Both the position numbers and the translations under genes were made by a program. The notes beneath the pieces were generated by a model, which was given only the letters and a program-made list of their open reading frames with translations, searched no databases and was not told the origin of the DNA. Below, piece by piece: positions 1 to 12,136 of a DNA stretch of 64,000 bases (positions are counted from its first letter, which is position 1; each line of letters begins with the position of its first letter). The stretch is from Chimonanthus salicifolius. Its lineage: Eukaryota > Streptophyta > Magnoliopsida > Laurales > Calycanthaceae. Location: NCBI GenBank assembly GCA_013350335.1, contig CM023536.1, positions 42,478,314 to 42,542,313 of the forward strand. The letters run 5' to 3'.

Positions 1-396
1 AAAGAACATTTTTTTTCTCTATCAAATTTAATTACTTAATTCAAATAGATAAAATTTAAATATTTATTTTATTTTATAATTATAATGTTGGAAATATTTC
101 ATTTATTTTATATAAAATTATTTTTCTAATAAATTAACAAATTTAAAAAATAAAGATGTTAGATTGGAATTTGATTTGTATTGAGGTCCATTTACAGCAA
201 TGAATGGGATTGAGAGGAATACAAAGAGAATGAGAGAGGATAGTTTTATGAATACCACTGGAGACTAAAGGGTTTTCAGATTTACCTAAAGGGGAGGTAA
301 AATCCAGATTTTTTATCTCTACCCTCTCGCTACCAAACAGGGGAATCAGAGGGTTACCTGTGTTCCCCCCTCCTTTCACCTCAAACACACGCAGCC

Positions 397-524
397 ACAG
401 TTCAATATCAGTATAGGTGGCAGTAGGTACATCAAGGAAGCTCTCTCTCTCTCTCTCTTGTATCCCATATTGTAGGATACAGTTCAATATCAGTATAGGT
501 GGCAGTAGGTACATCAAGGAAGCT
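397..524. repeat. 46-bp direct repeat with CT microsatellite between
   Basis: Two identical 46-bp copies (397-442 and 479-524) are separated by 36 bp containing a (CT)n run. They start acagttcaatatcag and end catcaaggaagct. No coding content was recognised. The flanks (1-396 and 525-1190) are AT-rich with only short reading frames and no gene that I can support. Confidence 0.85.
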
Positions 525-1189
525 AAAAGCAATTTTGTTTCATCTTTTTAGAGAGAGAGTGATAACTGATACTTCAGAACGAATAGATATAGCCAGCAGT
601 CAAAGTACTCAATAAAACAGAAAAGACCATCTATCTTGACACCATATTCAAATACTTGTTTTGATTTCCACTCATTATAATTTTGTGCCAACAAAATCCA
701 TCCATGTCCCTTGCTGATAAATTCATCTAACAACGAGGCTTTATCTTGGAAAATCTTCTTGTTAATCAAGGGCCCAAAATGATGCCGGAATTGGCCCCAC
801 TAAACAAAAGAGTCAAAAGATGTATAATCAAATTGAATATATAAATGGCCAATGAATTAAATGGTGGTCTGTATCTCTCATCGACCAACAAAGGAAGCAA
901 GTATTAGGATTGCCAAATCCCTGGATTTGAGGTTATCCAATGTAGGATTCTGTTCCAGAATTGTCAAGCCAAATGCTTTTAAGCCTTGGCAGAGCCGATG
1001 ATTTCTAAACTAACCAAACGGACAAATGAGATTGAGATATAAATTTCAAGAAGGAATAAATGGAATTGCTCAAAGAGATACCATTAGATATTTGGCCCAT
1101 AATCTTTTGTCCTCACCCTCCTTATAGGATGCAAAACTTTGATTTTATTCAAAGATCCAATTGAGAAACTTTATGATCAAGTTTGTATA

Positions 1190-1400
1190 GACATTAATAC
1201 CCATTCCACACTTCCACTGTTGATATCCATGCAATCTTTTATTAAGGCACCTTTTTTATTCCAAATCCTATGCAACCTTGCGAATAAAATTTCCAACTCT
1301 TGATCACCCACCAATCTATCCTTCCAAAACCTTATCTTTCTCCATTCCCCACAAAAGATGGAGAGTTTTCCCTAAGAGAACATAGGCCCATTTCCAGGTT
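1190..1400 (-). mobile_element. LINE ORF2 fragment (between RT and zf-RVT)
   Basis: On the minus strand a short stretch reads like the linker of plant L1-type ORF2, with a VGNGERIRFWKDRLVGD-type motif followed by an LFARLHRIWNKK-type stretch. This segment normally lies between the reverse transcriptase and the zinc-binding domain. It is frame-broken and lacks neighbouring domains, so it is a decayed fragment. It is probably separate from the LINE 3' end at 1660-2515, because it lies beyond that element's poly(A) tail. Confidence 0.6.
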
Positions 1401-1659
1401 TCCTCCCTTTCCATGGGAAACATAGTGAGACATCACCCAACTGCATTCTATGATTTTAGATGTGGTTTGACATTAACCTAATTTCGACATCCACAAATAG
1501 GATTTCTGTGTAGACTTCTGTGGAAAGTTGTACAACACCACCTTCGCTCAAAGAAAAAATGTGTAATTTTTGGCACAACAATTCCATCCCTCCCCAATTG
1601 AGGACCGATTGCTATGGTAAATGAGGTTGGTTTAATTTTTTGTGAGGATAGATTTTGTC

Positions 1660-2515
1660 CTTTTTTTTTTTTGAAACATTAACTGATAAATTCTATTAAA
1701 ATAAAGGGAGTGTACATAAGAAGGCACTGAGTATAGGAGAGATATACTCAGATCGATGAAGAACAACAAGGAAAAAGAAACAAAATAAAGCAAGGAAAGA
1801 AAGAAAAACAATAAGTCAACATACAACAAGTATACCACACCAACAATAAAACTCCTAAATCCCAAGGTTGGCAATTGGAAAAAATTCCAAAGCCGGTGTT
1901 TGTAACTGAACACCAACTTTCGCTAAGAAATTTACAATACAATTTGCTGAACGAGGTGTACGAGTGAAAGTGATGTTACTCAAATTGCACAAGCTCCAAA
2001 TGTCCCTAACAATACAGACCAACCTTCATGGGAGGAACTTCCTATTACTAGTCCAGGAGATAGCATTAGTTAAGTCACCTTCGATAATGAGGTTACCGCC
2101 CCTAAAACTTGACCAGATCTGAAGTGCTCTCCTAATTTTTCTCAACTCAGCCTTATTTGACTCCATTGACCCCACTGATTCGGAAAAAGCTGCTAACATT
2201 TTACCCCTACTGTCATATAGCACACCCCCAATTCCTGCTGGCCCTGGCTGCACCATCAACATTGAATTTACAAAATCCCATGGGAGGAGCAACCCACTTA
2301 GCTGAGCGCTTGGAAAATGGAAAAACAACCCCATAAGATCAAGCCCATCAAATTATCCTCCTTCCCTAATTTGATGATTCCTTCCAATTTTTGGATCCCC
2401 ACTACACCCAACCCCCCCTTTGAAGCCCACAATTAGTTTTTTCCCCATATTTAAAGTTAATAACTTCCCTCCATAAAGGCTCCCTCTTCTCCCCAAACCT
2501 CCACCATATTTTTTG
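1660..2515 (-). mobile_element. 5'-truncated L1-type LINE, RNase H domain and poly(A)
   Basis: A minus-strand LINE 3' end. The T-run at about 1660-1672 on the plus strand is its poly(A) tail. The frame at 2026-2334 (102 codons) reads as a plant LINE RNase H domain: PGPAGIGGVLYDSRGK, then SNKAELRKIRRAL, then IIEGD. Upstream, at 2340-2515, a broken frame carries a WRFGEKREPLWREV-like post-RT motif. Endonuclease and RT are missing, and the zinc-knuckle segment between the two recognised parts is also absent, so the copy is truncated and internally deleted. No clear target-site duplication was found. Confidence 0.75.
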
Positions 2516-2524
2516 TTAGTGCCC

Positions 2525-3539
2525 CGACTTGCTGAGTCACCTATTTATCAATTCCATGACTTAGGTGAAGCCTTGCCTCGGAAGATTGAAGCAATAATAC
2601 AAGATTCAAGGAGTGATGAGGATTGAATTAAGTACTCAAAGATGGAAGATCAAGTTGAAGATTCATCATCACCAAGTGTATGGCAACCACACAAAGGTAA
2701 ATTGGCCATAGCTGATTTTAGGTGGAACCCAACACCGTAGGATGACCATGCCTAGGCTTAGATCTCACATCTGGTAAATCTAAGAAAGCCTAATGGTTAT
2801 TTGACAAATCAACAGAACTAGATGGAACCGAACTTGGAAATATGATGAATTGTCAGGATGACACATTGTGTCGGCGATCTATGCCAGTGAAAGAGACGAT
2901 ATATCATTTGAATAAACAAGGTTCTTGTTTGGAATGGTCTGTCAAACATCAGTGGTCTCAAGATGATACAATCGTGCTCACAATGTATTGCTGGGACAAG
3001 GTCGATTCAATCGGGTATACGATTGATCACCTGGACTTATATGATCCGGACAATGGATCAAAGGCAGATCATGGACGATCAATCGGTCGCACGATCCATC
3101 ATGTGGACAGGGCCGAGACATCGGATGCACGACCAATTGCCCTGGGTTTGGATAAGGCTTGTCTTGACAAAGTATTGTCAAAACAGGATAGCCTTAGGCC
3201 GATACATTCGCCGACCCACGATCAATTGCCAATAAACACGGGCGATCAATTGTGAGGCACGATCAATCGTGCGTGACCATTTTCTATCCGTTGGAAAACA
3301 ATTAATGCGCAACGGTCAAATTACAATGGCACTATTTGAATACACGATCAATCGTGGTGCATGATCAATCGCCCGTTGTAAGGTCGGATTTTCTTTGTTT
3401 GCCTATTTAAACACCAAACCTTGTTGGGTTTTGGTTGGACACTCTTGTGAGGAAAAACCAAGGCATTTCCAGAGATTGCCTTCCTCTCTAAGCACTTCAC
3501 TAGGTGAATCATTTTAGAATCCAATCTTCTTGATTGAGA

Positions 3540-3582
<43 letters not shown>

Positions 3583-4230
3583 TCTAGGATTACAATAGGC
3601 ATATCTTAAATCCTAGAACCCTCCCAAGGATTGTGATTGCACATACTCGAAGCATCTTCATCATCAAATGACATCACATTGGGAGAACAATTTCAAGATG
3701 CACATCATCTACAAGAGAGCTTATAAAAGGCAAGTGCTTCTTAGGTTGATTTTATTTTTAAATCATCTTCATTGTACAGTGGAGTAGATCAAGGTGATCG
3801 AACCACTCTTAAAAATAGATGGATAAAGACATAGACCGGGGTTGATTGAATCTTTCAAAATCCTAGGCGATTGAGTGAAATTCTCAATCAATTGGATAGG
3901 TGGAAGTCTATTCTATTCGTGAGGGCGTAATTCCCCACATAGTGTATTTGGGATAGCCCTAGGTTAGGTGAGTACAACAGTGGATGTAGATTTGTTGAAA
4001 TCGAACCACTATACATCTTGTGTTGTGGGTGTTGGTTATATTTTTGTGTGATTATTCTAGTATTAACACACTCTCTTATCACACAACACATATCTCTTGA
4101 TTAATATTGTTAATCGGCTGCATATCCATTAATTAATCAAGAAATTTGTGAAGACCGAAAAAATTGGTTATTGCCCTATTCACCCTCCCTCTAGGGTCGA
4201 TCTTGACTCTTGTTCTAGCACACTGGGAAC
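2525..4230 (+). mobile_element. Copia-like LTR (solo or fragment) with palindromic-word array
   Basis: About 1.7 kb with LTR-like architecture and no coding capacity. Its first 450 bp match the sequence at 63515-64000 in the same orientation, so this is a dispersed repeat. The 3' end resembles the 3' end of the minus-strand LTR near 56 kb: both have a TATTCACCC...CTCTAGG-G/A-TCG block. At 2990-3375 at least eight variants of a palindromic word occur (forms of acgatcaatcgt), including a 7-bp-arm hairpin at about 3257-3272. A (GA)n run lies at 3543-3577. Exact ends and a target-site duplication could not be fixed. Copia origin is inferred from the 3' end only. Confidence 0.55.
3543..3577. repeat. 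(GA)n microsatellite
   Basis: About 17 uninterrupted GA units inside the LTR-like element. Confidence 0.95.
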
Positions 4231-4599
4231 TTTCATTTTTCAAAGTACTACCCAAAAGAATGTTTGTCGATTTCCTTGAGGAAAACAAATCCATATAAAA
4301 ATTACTTTTGGGTTTGATCGATGTCATCTAACGGTCTTATGGAATCTGACGTTGTGTTGACCCATGGAAACCCAATGCTTTTGTTGTTTGCATTAAAACA
4401 TTTATTTTTTTTGAAAATAAACGAAATATTGTCTCACCAAGCTAGGAAAACATATTCCTTTCCCTCATGAAATTTTTTTATCCTCCGCCGTCCCCCACCC
4501 CATCCACCCACCCACATGGGAAAAGAATTCCACATAAGAGGAGTGAAAATTTTCACTTTTTTGTGTTATTGGTAAACATCCCTTATTCAATGGAAGAAA

Positions 4600-4790
4600 A
4601 GAGAATGGTCTCATTTCCTATGCTCTTCATTTTCCACTAGGTGGCAAACTCCAAACTCTTTTGAGTAGTACTTCCTAATCCAAGACCTCCACTCTCTAAA
4701 GGTAGTTTGTCCTCATTTTAATTGACAAGATGAATTTTCTTCTTATCCCTCCACTCCATCCTAAAGAAAACCATTTGACCTTTTTGAGTG
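4600..4790 (-). mobile_element. LINE ORF2 fragment downstream of RT
   Basis: The minus strand translates to a degenerate version of the plant L1 post-RT motif (DKKKIHLVN, then LPLESGGLGLG). Stops and frame breaks are present. It lies outside the LTR-like element that ends near 4230. No 3' tail is visible, so this is an isolated relic. Confidence 0.55.
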
Positions 4791-5404
4791 ATTTTGTAAC
4801 TTCCTATTCGAATTTGGAAAAAAGAAAATGATAAATTCACAAATTGGCTAAAGTTGATTTTAATAGTGTGATCCAGCCATCAAATGAGCATGGTCAATTT
4901 GTGTTTGAAGTTCTCACTCAGGTTCAACATTGACGAGGGTAGCAATTGCTGACTAAATCTACCAACCTGACCTAAACCAACATAGAAAGATAGGGTTTGG
5001 TTTGAGCACAATGACCCATTTAATAAATGGGTTGACAGTCAATTGAGAGTTCAAAATTGACTGATTGCTACCTTTACACATGAATGATGCTTTAAGGTCA
5101 ATCCCCCAAGGAAAACCTACCATGCCACAACCAATGAAAGATACAAATTCTTGAATCCTTTCTTTTCACAAGTTTACTTCGACAATGGCACTATTTGCAA
5201 TACGAACCCTTTGACCTAAAACACCTAAAAGCACTTTCAAGTCTTGGATTTCCTTTTTTTTTTTTTTGATAATCTTCCTTGGCATTTCAAAATGCAAAGG
5301 TACCTACAAAACATAACAATGTGAGGTTAACTCTAAACGACAGAGTCAGAAAGAGGTCACATTAGGGACAATTTAAAAATAACCCCAATAGATGACCAAT
5401 GAGA

Positions 5405-5650
5405 GAAACTCATCTAAAGTGGATTGGTCATGTAAGTACTAGAGTTGGCCCAGTATGCAGAATGGAGAGGTTATGAATCACAAGCACAAAGATGAGAGGC
5501 AGATCAATGAAAATGTAGAGTGACGGGATAAAGAAAAACATGATAGATAATGGAGTCATTGACTCTATGATTTATGCCAAGGTTAAATAAAGTAGAACTT
5601 GTAAAGCTAACCCAAATAGATGGGATTTTGACAAATGATGATGATATGTA
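5405..5650 (+). mobile_element. RTE-type LINE 3' end
   Basis: The plus strand reads LKWIGHVSTR, then KMRGRSMKM, then NPNRWDFDK. This is the C-terminal pattern of plant RTE/BovB-like ORFs and ends in a short GAT repeat (about 5635-5645), as RTE elements do. Several stops are present. From 5650 to 7220 I see no supportable gene, only short frames in AT-rich sequence. Confidence 0.6.
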
Positions 5651-7227
5651 GATGCAACTTTCCAATTTAGAAGCATTAGTTGCTCCCAGTTGTATGTTTT
5701 GAAAAAGGTGGCATAAACCTCCTGCTACCATGAGAACAAATTGGGGATAGTGGATCTCCTCGATTCAAATCTCTCACACTTCAAAGAAGCGTTTTGGTGT
5801 ACAATTTACTAGATTCAAATTGTATGTTGAATATACACCCTCATCCAAGCCACCCATGATGTACCAAATTGATGCAGTCATCAAACCTGATGAACCCAAC
5901 AGGGCCCAATCGAAGATGAGTCGGTCCAATTAGATGTAATTAATGAGTTTGCTCGTCGAATTCACGCACGGACCGATGGAAGAAAGAGAGGGCCCGCCAT
6001 GTCACCACCCATGTAGACCCCACTAGGTTGGACCATGTGAACACACCTTCAGGAAAGAAGACCCAAAATGGCAAAAACTCCAATGAGTGTTGGTTGCTGC
6101 TTCTAAACATAGGTGGGGTACATCAAAGAAGATAAGAATAAATGGAAAATTATCTTTCATGTGATTTTTTAACCCACTTTAGCATTGGATGTTTGCTGGA
6201 TATGGGTTACCATGTGGCTAAAGGATTACGTAACGTGTGGGGAGATTTTTAATTTGAAGACAATATCAAAAGGTGGAAAGGATACCCATTAATGCATGTT
6301 GGTGGTTTGGAATGAGAGATCAAAGCCTGATTATGTGGAGTGAAAAACCGTGTAAAGCAAATAAAAAAGAAGAAGATCAGAAAGATGAGAGGAAAATGAA
6401 GCCGTGTGAAAATAGAGAAAAGGAAGGAAGAAGTTGCCAAAGTTTTCTCTCATCAGAATGAACGTCCAGCAACCCAAAGAAACAAATGGGACGATAAGGG
6501 ACTATAACCACATGAAAGAAGATCAGAATGGAAAGATAAGGAAGCACAGGATCGTGAAAGGCTAGGATAAGGAGGATCAGCCGAGTATGGCATCTATTTT
6601 ATTTCTTTTATTTTTAATAAGTCCTATAAATTAATGAGAGGCCTAGATTGTAAACAGACTTGAATATTTTGAAATTGAGAAAAGAAGAAGCTTTCTTCCC
6701 CATCTCTCTAGGACGATGAGTTGATGCCTTGATTTCTAATTTGTGTTTTATTATTAATCAGAGTAATTGGGGTGCTTTTAATTAATGCATTTCTCATTTT
6801 CTAATTAAGCGTGTACTCCATGATTCCAAATTAAGTCTGAAAAAGGTTCTCCGCGTTCAGACTGTACTTGAACCGAGAACACTGGGTTCTCTTCACAGGA
6901 AATCTGTGATTCGGTGTAAAATCCCAAATCTAAACCTATAATTGCAGATATAACTGCATGACAAATCCCAATGGATAGAGATGTAATCCTAATCTTTCTC
7001 TTATTTAGAAGAGGAAGAAAAAAAATAAAAAGAAAGAAGAAACTTCCATTCCATATGATATGATGATGATAAGATTTTTCCACCTTGAATGAAAGCAACT
7101 CTTAGTGGAGATATTAATTAGACATCAAGGCTTTAGATGGTTTCTGAGAATCTATGGAATGATTTCATACAGGCTTTCAACCAGGTTGATCGCCTTAAAT
7201 TTAGACAAATTGAATTCATACTCCCAT

Positions 7228-7545
7228 GGAACTTCCCTCTATTTTCAAATTCTTTTAGTGTTTCCATATGATATCCTTTGACTATGCCGCATAAGTTTTA
7301 CATAAAACACCTGTGTACCTTCCATCCCAATGTCTTATCTCCATTCTTCCTTCATCTTTCTCAAATTTCTTTCTAAATGAAGTTGGTTTCATTTTAACCT
7401 AAAAAAGAAGTTCAGTTCCCTCTATTGTCAAATTCTATTAATGTTCCATTTGATCCTTTGTCTATGCCCCATCTCCGTTGTTCCTTCATCTCCCTCACAG
7501 TCCTTCCTAATGAAAATTGATTTCATTTTCACCTAAACGAGAAGT
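7228..7545. repeat. Diverged tandem duplication (unit about 130-190 bp)
   Basis: Two adjacent units each run from a ttccctctatt block to a cctaaa(a/c)(a/g)agaag(t)tt block (about 7228-7415 and 7416-7545). The second has lost about 60 bp. There is no coding content. Confidence 0.6.
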
Positions 7546-7582
7546 TTAGTTCCAAAGTATAAGTGGATCTCTTTTTGTTTTA

Positions 7583-7700
7583 TTTTGTTTTTTTTAAATG
7601 GTAACTTTATTAATAAAAAGGCACAAACGGTGCACCAAAGGAAATAGAAAAGCAATGATAACAAAAGATATCCATTACCTAACTCTCAAAAAAAAGAAAA
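7583..7700 (-). mobile_element. LINE 3' tail (minus strand)
   Basis: A T-run followed by aaatggtaactttattaat and a lysine/AAG-rich stretch resembles the antisense 3' ends of other LINEs in this window (14325, 25555, 54885, 61988). The 5' end is not defined and no target-site duplication was found. Confidence 0.4.
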
Positions 7701-7829
7701 CAACCAAACAAAAAGCAAGACAATGCAACAGAGAAACACCCACACCTAAATTGGAAATATCTTATAAGACAAGGCTAGGTGATCTCAATACACTCCAAGT
7801 AGTAGAAGATCAAAAAGAGTAGTTCAAGA

Positions 7830-8790
7830 ACTCTTTAAGAGAAGACACCCATGCCAAGCTCTACGAGTCCACATTATCAACTTAGAAAAGGCTTACGATA
7901 GAGTTCCAAGGAAGTTGACTTGGAGTACACTAAGAAATAAATGCATTCCATATGAATGTTGAGATAACTCAGGATATGTATGAGGGTAGGATCACCAATG
8001 TTAGATTTGTTTGAGGACAGACAGTAGAGTTCCCAGTTGGAGTGGGACTTCATCAAGCCATCTGCTTTAAGCCCTTACCATTTTGCACTAACAAAGGATA
8101 ACTTAACCACATGGATCCTAGATGAAATGCCTTGGTGTACGGTGCTTGCAAATGATAAGTGGGGCGAAACAACAACTCAATACTAAGTTGGAATCTTGGA
8201 GAAAAAATATAGATATAAATGCCTAAAGATTAGTAAACTAAAACAAAATAATGGAGTGTGACTTTAGTGGAACAAAAGAGCGAGGGGGCAATCCAGTTAA
8301 AATTAGAAATTATGTAGTTTCGCACTGTGACAAGTTTAGATGCCCGGGCTGTATGGTAGAATCGTATGGGAGATTTGACCGAAACATAATTAGTAGAATG
8401 GAAGCAGGATGGACAAAATGTAGTCAAGCTAGCGGACGTTTATGTGATAAAAGAGTCCCACATAGCTTAATGGGACAATTCTATAAAATAGTCATAAGAT
8501 CAACAATGCTCTAGGGAGCAGAGTGTTGAGCCATGAAGAAAGGCAAATAGATAAGGTACTAGAGATGTGCATGCTACATAGATGAGTGGGTTCACTCTAA
8601 ATGATTCTTAAAAATGACTGCATAACTGCAAGAAACTCGATTGAGGTGGTTTAGCCATGTACAAATCAGAGACAACCCTAGTTTATAGAGTGGAAATGTT
8701 AAAATTGCAGACACAAGGAAAAGAGATAGACCATTCAAAACATGGAGGTAAGGGATAAGAAAACACATGATGGATAGTGGGGTGGGTGGC
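7830..8790 (+). mobile_element. Decayed RTE-type LINE reverse transcriptase
   Basis: Several frames together cover the RT of a plant RTE-like element: a NLEKAYDRVPRKLTWSTLR motif at about 7878-7935, a GLHQ block (gtgggacttcatcaa) near 8042-8056, then a C-terminal block at 8251-8514 containing MECDFSG, ISRMEAGWTKCSQASGRLCDKRVP and QFYKIVIRSTML. A degraded RLRWFSHVQIRD-type motif follows at about 8640-8675. The catalytic YADD region (about 8135-8160) is corrupted. Multiple stops and frameshifts make it non-functional. It is the longest RTE relic here; the other is at 5405-5650. Confidence 0.75.
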
Positions 8791-8799
8791 TGATTGTAT

Positions 8800-9350
8800 G
8801 GCTTATGATAGGTCCATTGTGGGCTCACCTTTGTGGGGCTCATGAATGGTTATAGTGGTGGCTTTATTGAAAAGGTCTAGTCTTGAACTTGTGACCCATA
8901 AAAAATCATCTTGATTGTATACATATAGTCATTGTTTTTAAACACAACAAAAAATTAAGGGTAAAAAAAGTGATAAAATCTTTGAGGGCTTGAAAATATG
9001 GCTTGATCGATCCTATAAAGATGATTTTTTGTGGGCCAGAAGTTGAAGCTTAGACCTTTTCAATAGCTCCATTAGCATCACCATACATGAGACTTATATA
9101 GGTAAGCTCACGAAAAATGCGGCGAAAGGAGGGATGTGGGAGATTATAATTTTATATAATATATATACTCCTAAATATATGTCCTTGAAAACAATGGATT
9201 CATATATCCGACTAAGATGACTTTTTATGGATCACAAGTTCAATACTAGACCTGTTCAATAGACCCATTACCATCACCATCCATGGACCCCACATAGGCG
9301 GGCTCACAAAGAGTGTGGCATAAGGAGGGGTGTGGGAGATCGTCATCTTA
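8800..9350. repeat. Three copies of a 130-180-bp repeat, one inverted
   Basis: The blocks at about 8990-9160 and 9200-9350 are direct copies sharing gatgattttttgtgg, cctgttcaatag-type and gaggggtgtgggagat segments. The block at about 8810-8935 matches them in reverse complement. The arrangement resembles clustered MITE insertions or a local duplication. No ends with clear target duplications were seen. Confidence 0.6.
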
Positions 9351-9378
9351 TATATGTATAAAACTATAAATATACATA

Positions 9379-10100
9379 ACAACGATCACCCGCAAATGAG
9401 TTTGCATGAAGTTTTGTGCAAACTTTGGATTATGGGACTCATAGTGGATCAAATGGATCCCTTCCTCCCCACCCACCCACCTGTCGTGAATTGCACCCAT
9501 ACCCAATTTGACTTTTAAAGCCTATTGATCTAACCTGATGAATTTCTATCAGTTAGATAAATGTGAAATTTTTACAACCTTTAAAAATGTGGACTTCTCT
9601 TTTCAATGTAGATGAAATTGTATAAGCATCATATAGAAGCCAAGGCCTTTCAAGCCCATCAATCCATGTGAACCCAAGTGAGCCCATCAAGGAGATTGCA
9701 TGCATGCATGCATATGTATGTATTATGTATTATGCATGTACATATGTATGTATGTATGGGAATGATCACCCGCAAACTAGTTTGCACCAAAGTTTAGATC
9801 CACATGGATGGATGAGTTTGAAAAGCTTTCGCTTCTATATGGTGCTTAACAAATTTTATCTTGATCGGATAAGATAAGCTATATTTTTTAAGGCCCTCAA
9901 AATTTTACGTTTATCTAATGATGGAAATTTATCAAGCTAAATCAATGATCTTTAAATGCCAAATTGATGTCAAATTGGGTATGACTGCAATTCATGGGGG
10001 GTAGGTAAGTGTGAGGGGGGAATGGATCCATTTGATCTACTATTGGCCCCACAATCCAAAGCTTGCATCAAAGTTCGGGCAAACTAGTTCGTGGGTATAT
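9379..10100. mobile_element. Fold-back MITE-like elements
   Basis: About 200 bp at 9385-9600 matches the reverse complement of about 9890-10096. The ends carry acccgcaaa(n)tagtttgc and its complement. A further copy of the terminal motif at 9758-9785 pairs with 10065-10096, so a roughly 340-bp element (9758-10096) appears to lie next to a partial sister copy. A (TGCA/ATGT)n microsatellite lies between at about 9699-9757. No transposase and no target duplication were seen. From 10100 to 11090 nothing gene-like was found. Confidence 0.6.
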
Positions 10101-11099
10101 ATAATATATATATACACACTAAAAGGATTAAGTCTCAATCTATTCAAAATAGACAAGAATGATCTTGGAATGGGCCTTGGATATTAGAACAACGAGAATG
10201 AGGCCACACAAATTGGGTACAAAAAGAGAAAATGGATGAACAAATGATATTCTTATGGTAAACAAACAAAGACCATAAGACATTTGGAATATTAAAATGC
10301 CTTTCTTAAGGTTATCCAGGGTCAACATATATTGGACGCAGCTTTCTAACAGATTACTTTCACTGTCAGGTTAGGGACAGATATTTGGTGAAAAAAGAAG
10401 TGCAGCCATTGGGGCCACCATTCAATTAGCGTACTTTTCCATGTAAATAACAGCAGAAATAAAATACTTATACAGCCCAAACTATGTTTAAAGGTTCAAA
10501 ATAATGTATGCATGAACATAGTAGTCATAACGCAAGATGCAATCAAGGTTCCAAAGAGCCTTGGAGACGAAGCTTGCAAGGTGCATGTCTAGGCAGTGAA
10601 CCTAATTTTTCTAGGCACACTAATTTATATACTTCAAAATATGTGTAAGATCATGGACTTTGTGTCCTTGTTACATCAATATTAACGAAATACATTAATA
10701 ACACTAAAAGAAGCAAAATACATTGGTAGTTGAGCTTCCAAGTACCATGTACTATGTACATGCATAAGTATATTATTGAATAATTAGAATATTTTATTAA
10801 GTATTAACAACAATTCCTTCATCTTGACCATAATATTTACTAGCTACTTAAAAAAAGTCATTACAGAAGAAAAGTTTCTAAAAGAACTAGGTGAGGGCTT
10901 AGGTGCAAAATGCGCTAGGTGAGGCACAAAGTGGGTCTAGAACCTAGGTGAGGGCATAAATGCAGTTAAGGCATGCCGTTGACTACTATGGTGTCAAATA
11001 GTCCAGCATCAAACATTCTTGACAAAAAATTGTGAACAAATTACCTATATTTTGTAGAAAAGAAATGGTTCAGTATCAAGCACTCATGACAAGAATCAC

Positions 11100-11204
11100 T
11101 CTTTTGAGGGGCACGTATAAGTCTCTTATACACTCCCCCTCATACTATTGTATTTCCGCATATAATTAATGAAATACCTTTTGTCTCTGTTTCAAAAAAA
11201 AAGA
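11100..11204 (+). mobile_element. LINE 3' end with poly(A)
   Basis: The sequence ends in a TAATTAATGAAAT block and an A-run at about 11192-11203, the usual form of plant L1 3' ends. Only the tail is recognisable. From 11204 to 12030 nothing gene-like was found. Confidence 0.4.
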
Positions 11205-12031
11205 GCATTCATGATAAGAAATTGCATTCAACTGCATTTGATTACATATGATGGATGCTCTGTATATCCTAGGCTGCACTTAGACAATGTTTGATTAAAG
11301 ATCAGATGCTGATGAGATTAAAGTGTGTCAATATAGCAACAGACCTGTGCCGAGTAAAACCAATGAATCTGAGCAGCCAGGCACATTCAACACTGTGGGA
11401 AATTTCACATTGGTCCCAGGTTCTGAAACGAACTCTGCACTTCCAACTGCACCCAAGGATTCAAAGAGTAAATAGTGTTAATTTTGAGATCAGGTAATGG
11501 TGCTGAACAGAATAGGGAGTGGTAACACAGAATCAGAGCTAAAATAACATCGTTCATGCAGTGGCTTCCATGCTATTTATTCATTTTGAGAAATGAAAAT
11601 TATTTAAAGAAAAGAAACATAAAACTTTTGAATCATACAAAGGCAGTGCACCACCAATAGGAACCAGAGCCGAGGTCTCCACTATTTACAAGTTGAGCAA
11701 AATCAGCTGCCACACAACCCCAACAAGATAACAATGTTGATGAATCTCTGTCCTCGTGAGGCTAAAATTCTGAAACCCCTTAGCTGGCCATTCAATCAAA
11801 TCCAATCATTATCCTCCATAACACTGAGTACCAATAAGCTTGTGTCTCTTCAAAACTTCTTTTCTTTCTCCTTCCTCAAAAGCAATAACCAAAAGTAGCA
11901 GAATTCGATATTTCATAAATATTTTCCTTTGATTCTCAAATTGACAAAAGAAACCATCCATTAGAAACCTAAAAGATGACAGGCCAATCCAAAGCATGGA
12001 GAACAAAAAAAGAAGAAAATAGCACAAGAAG

Positions 12032-12036
<5 letters not shown>

Positions 12037-12078
<42 letters not shown>

Positions 12079-12136
12079 GGGGAATTGAAGAAAAAAAGGC
12101 CGAGGCGCACACACACACACTCTCTCTCTCTCTCTT
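12037..12136. repeat. 41-nt G homopolymer followed by CA/CT microsatellites
   Basis: Forty-one consecutive G (12037-12077), then T and four more G. A (CA)n run follows at about 12107-12120 and a (CT)n run at about 12120-12136. Reading frames across it encode only poly-Gly or poly-Pro and are not genes. From 12140 to 14310 the sequence is AT-rich with no supportable gene. Confidence 0.9.

Noticed and set aside
2842..3255. 137-codon open frame in the palindromic-word region
   Set aside because: The repeated words create an open frame. There is no protein family pattern, and the same text is in a repeat at 63835-63990 without the frame.
3020..3375. Possible CRISPR-like or satellite array
   Set aside because: Words are short, variable and irregularly spaced, with no constant repeat or spacer length; they are part of an LTR in a plant genome.
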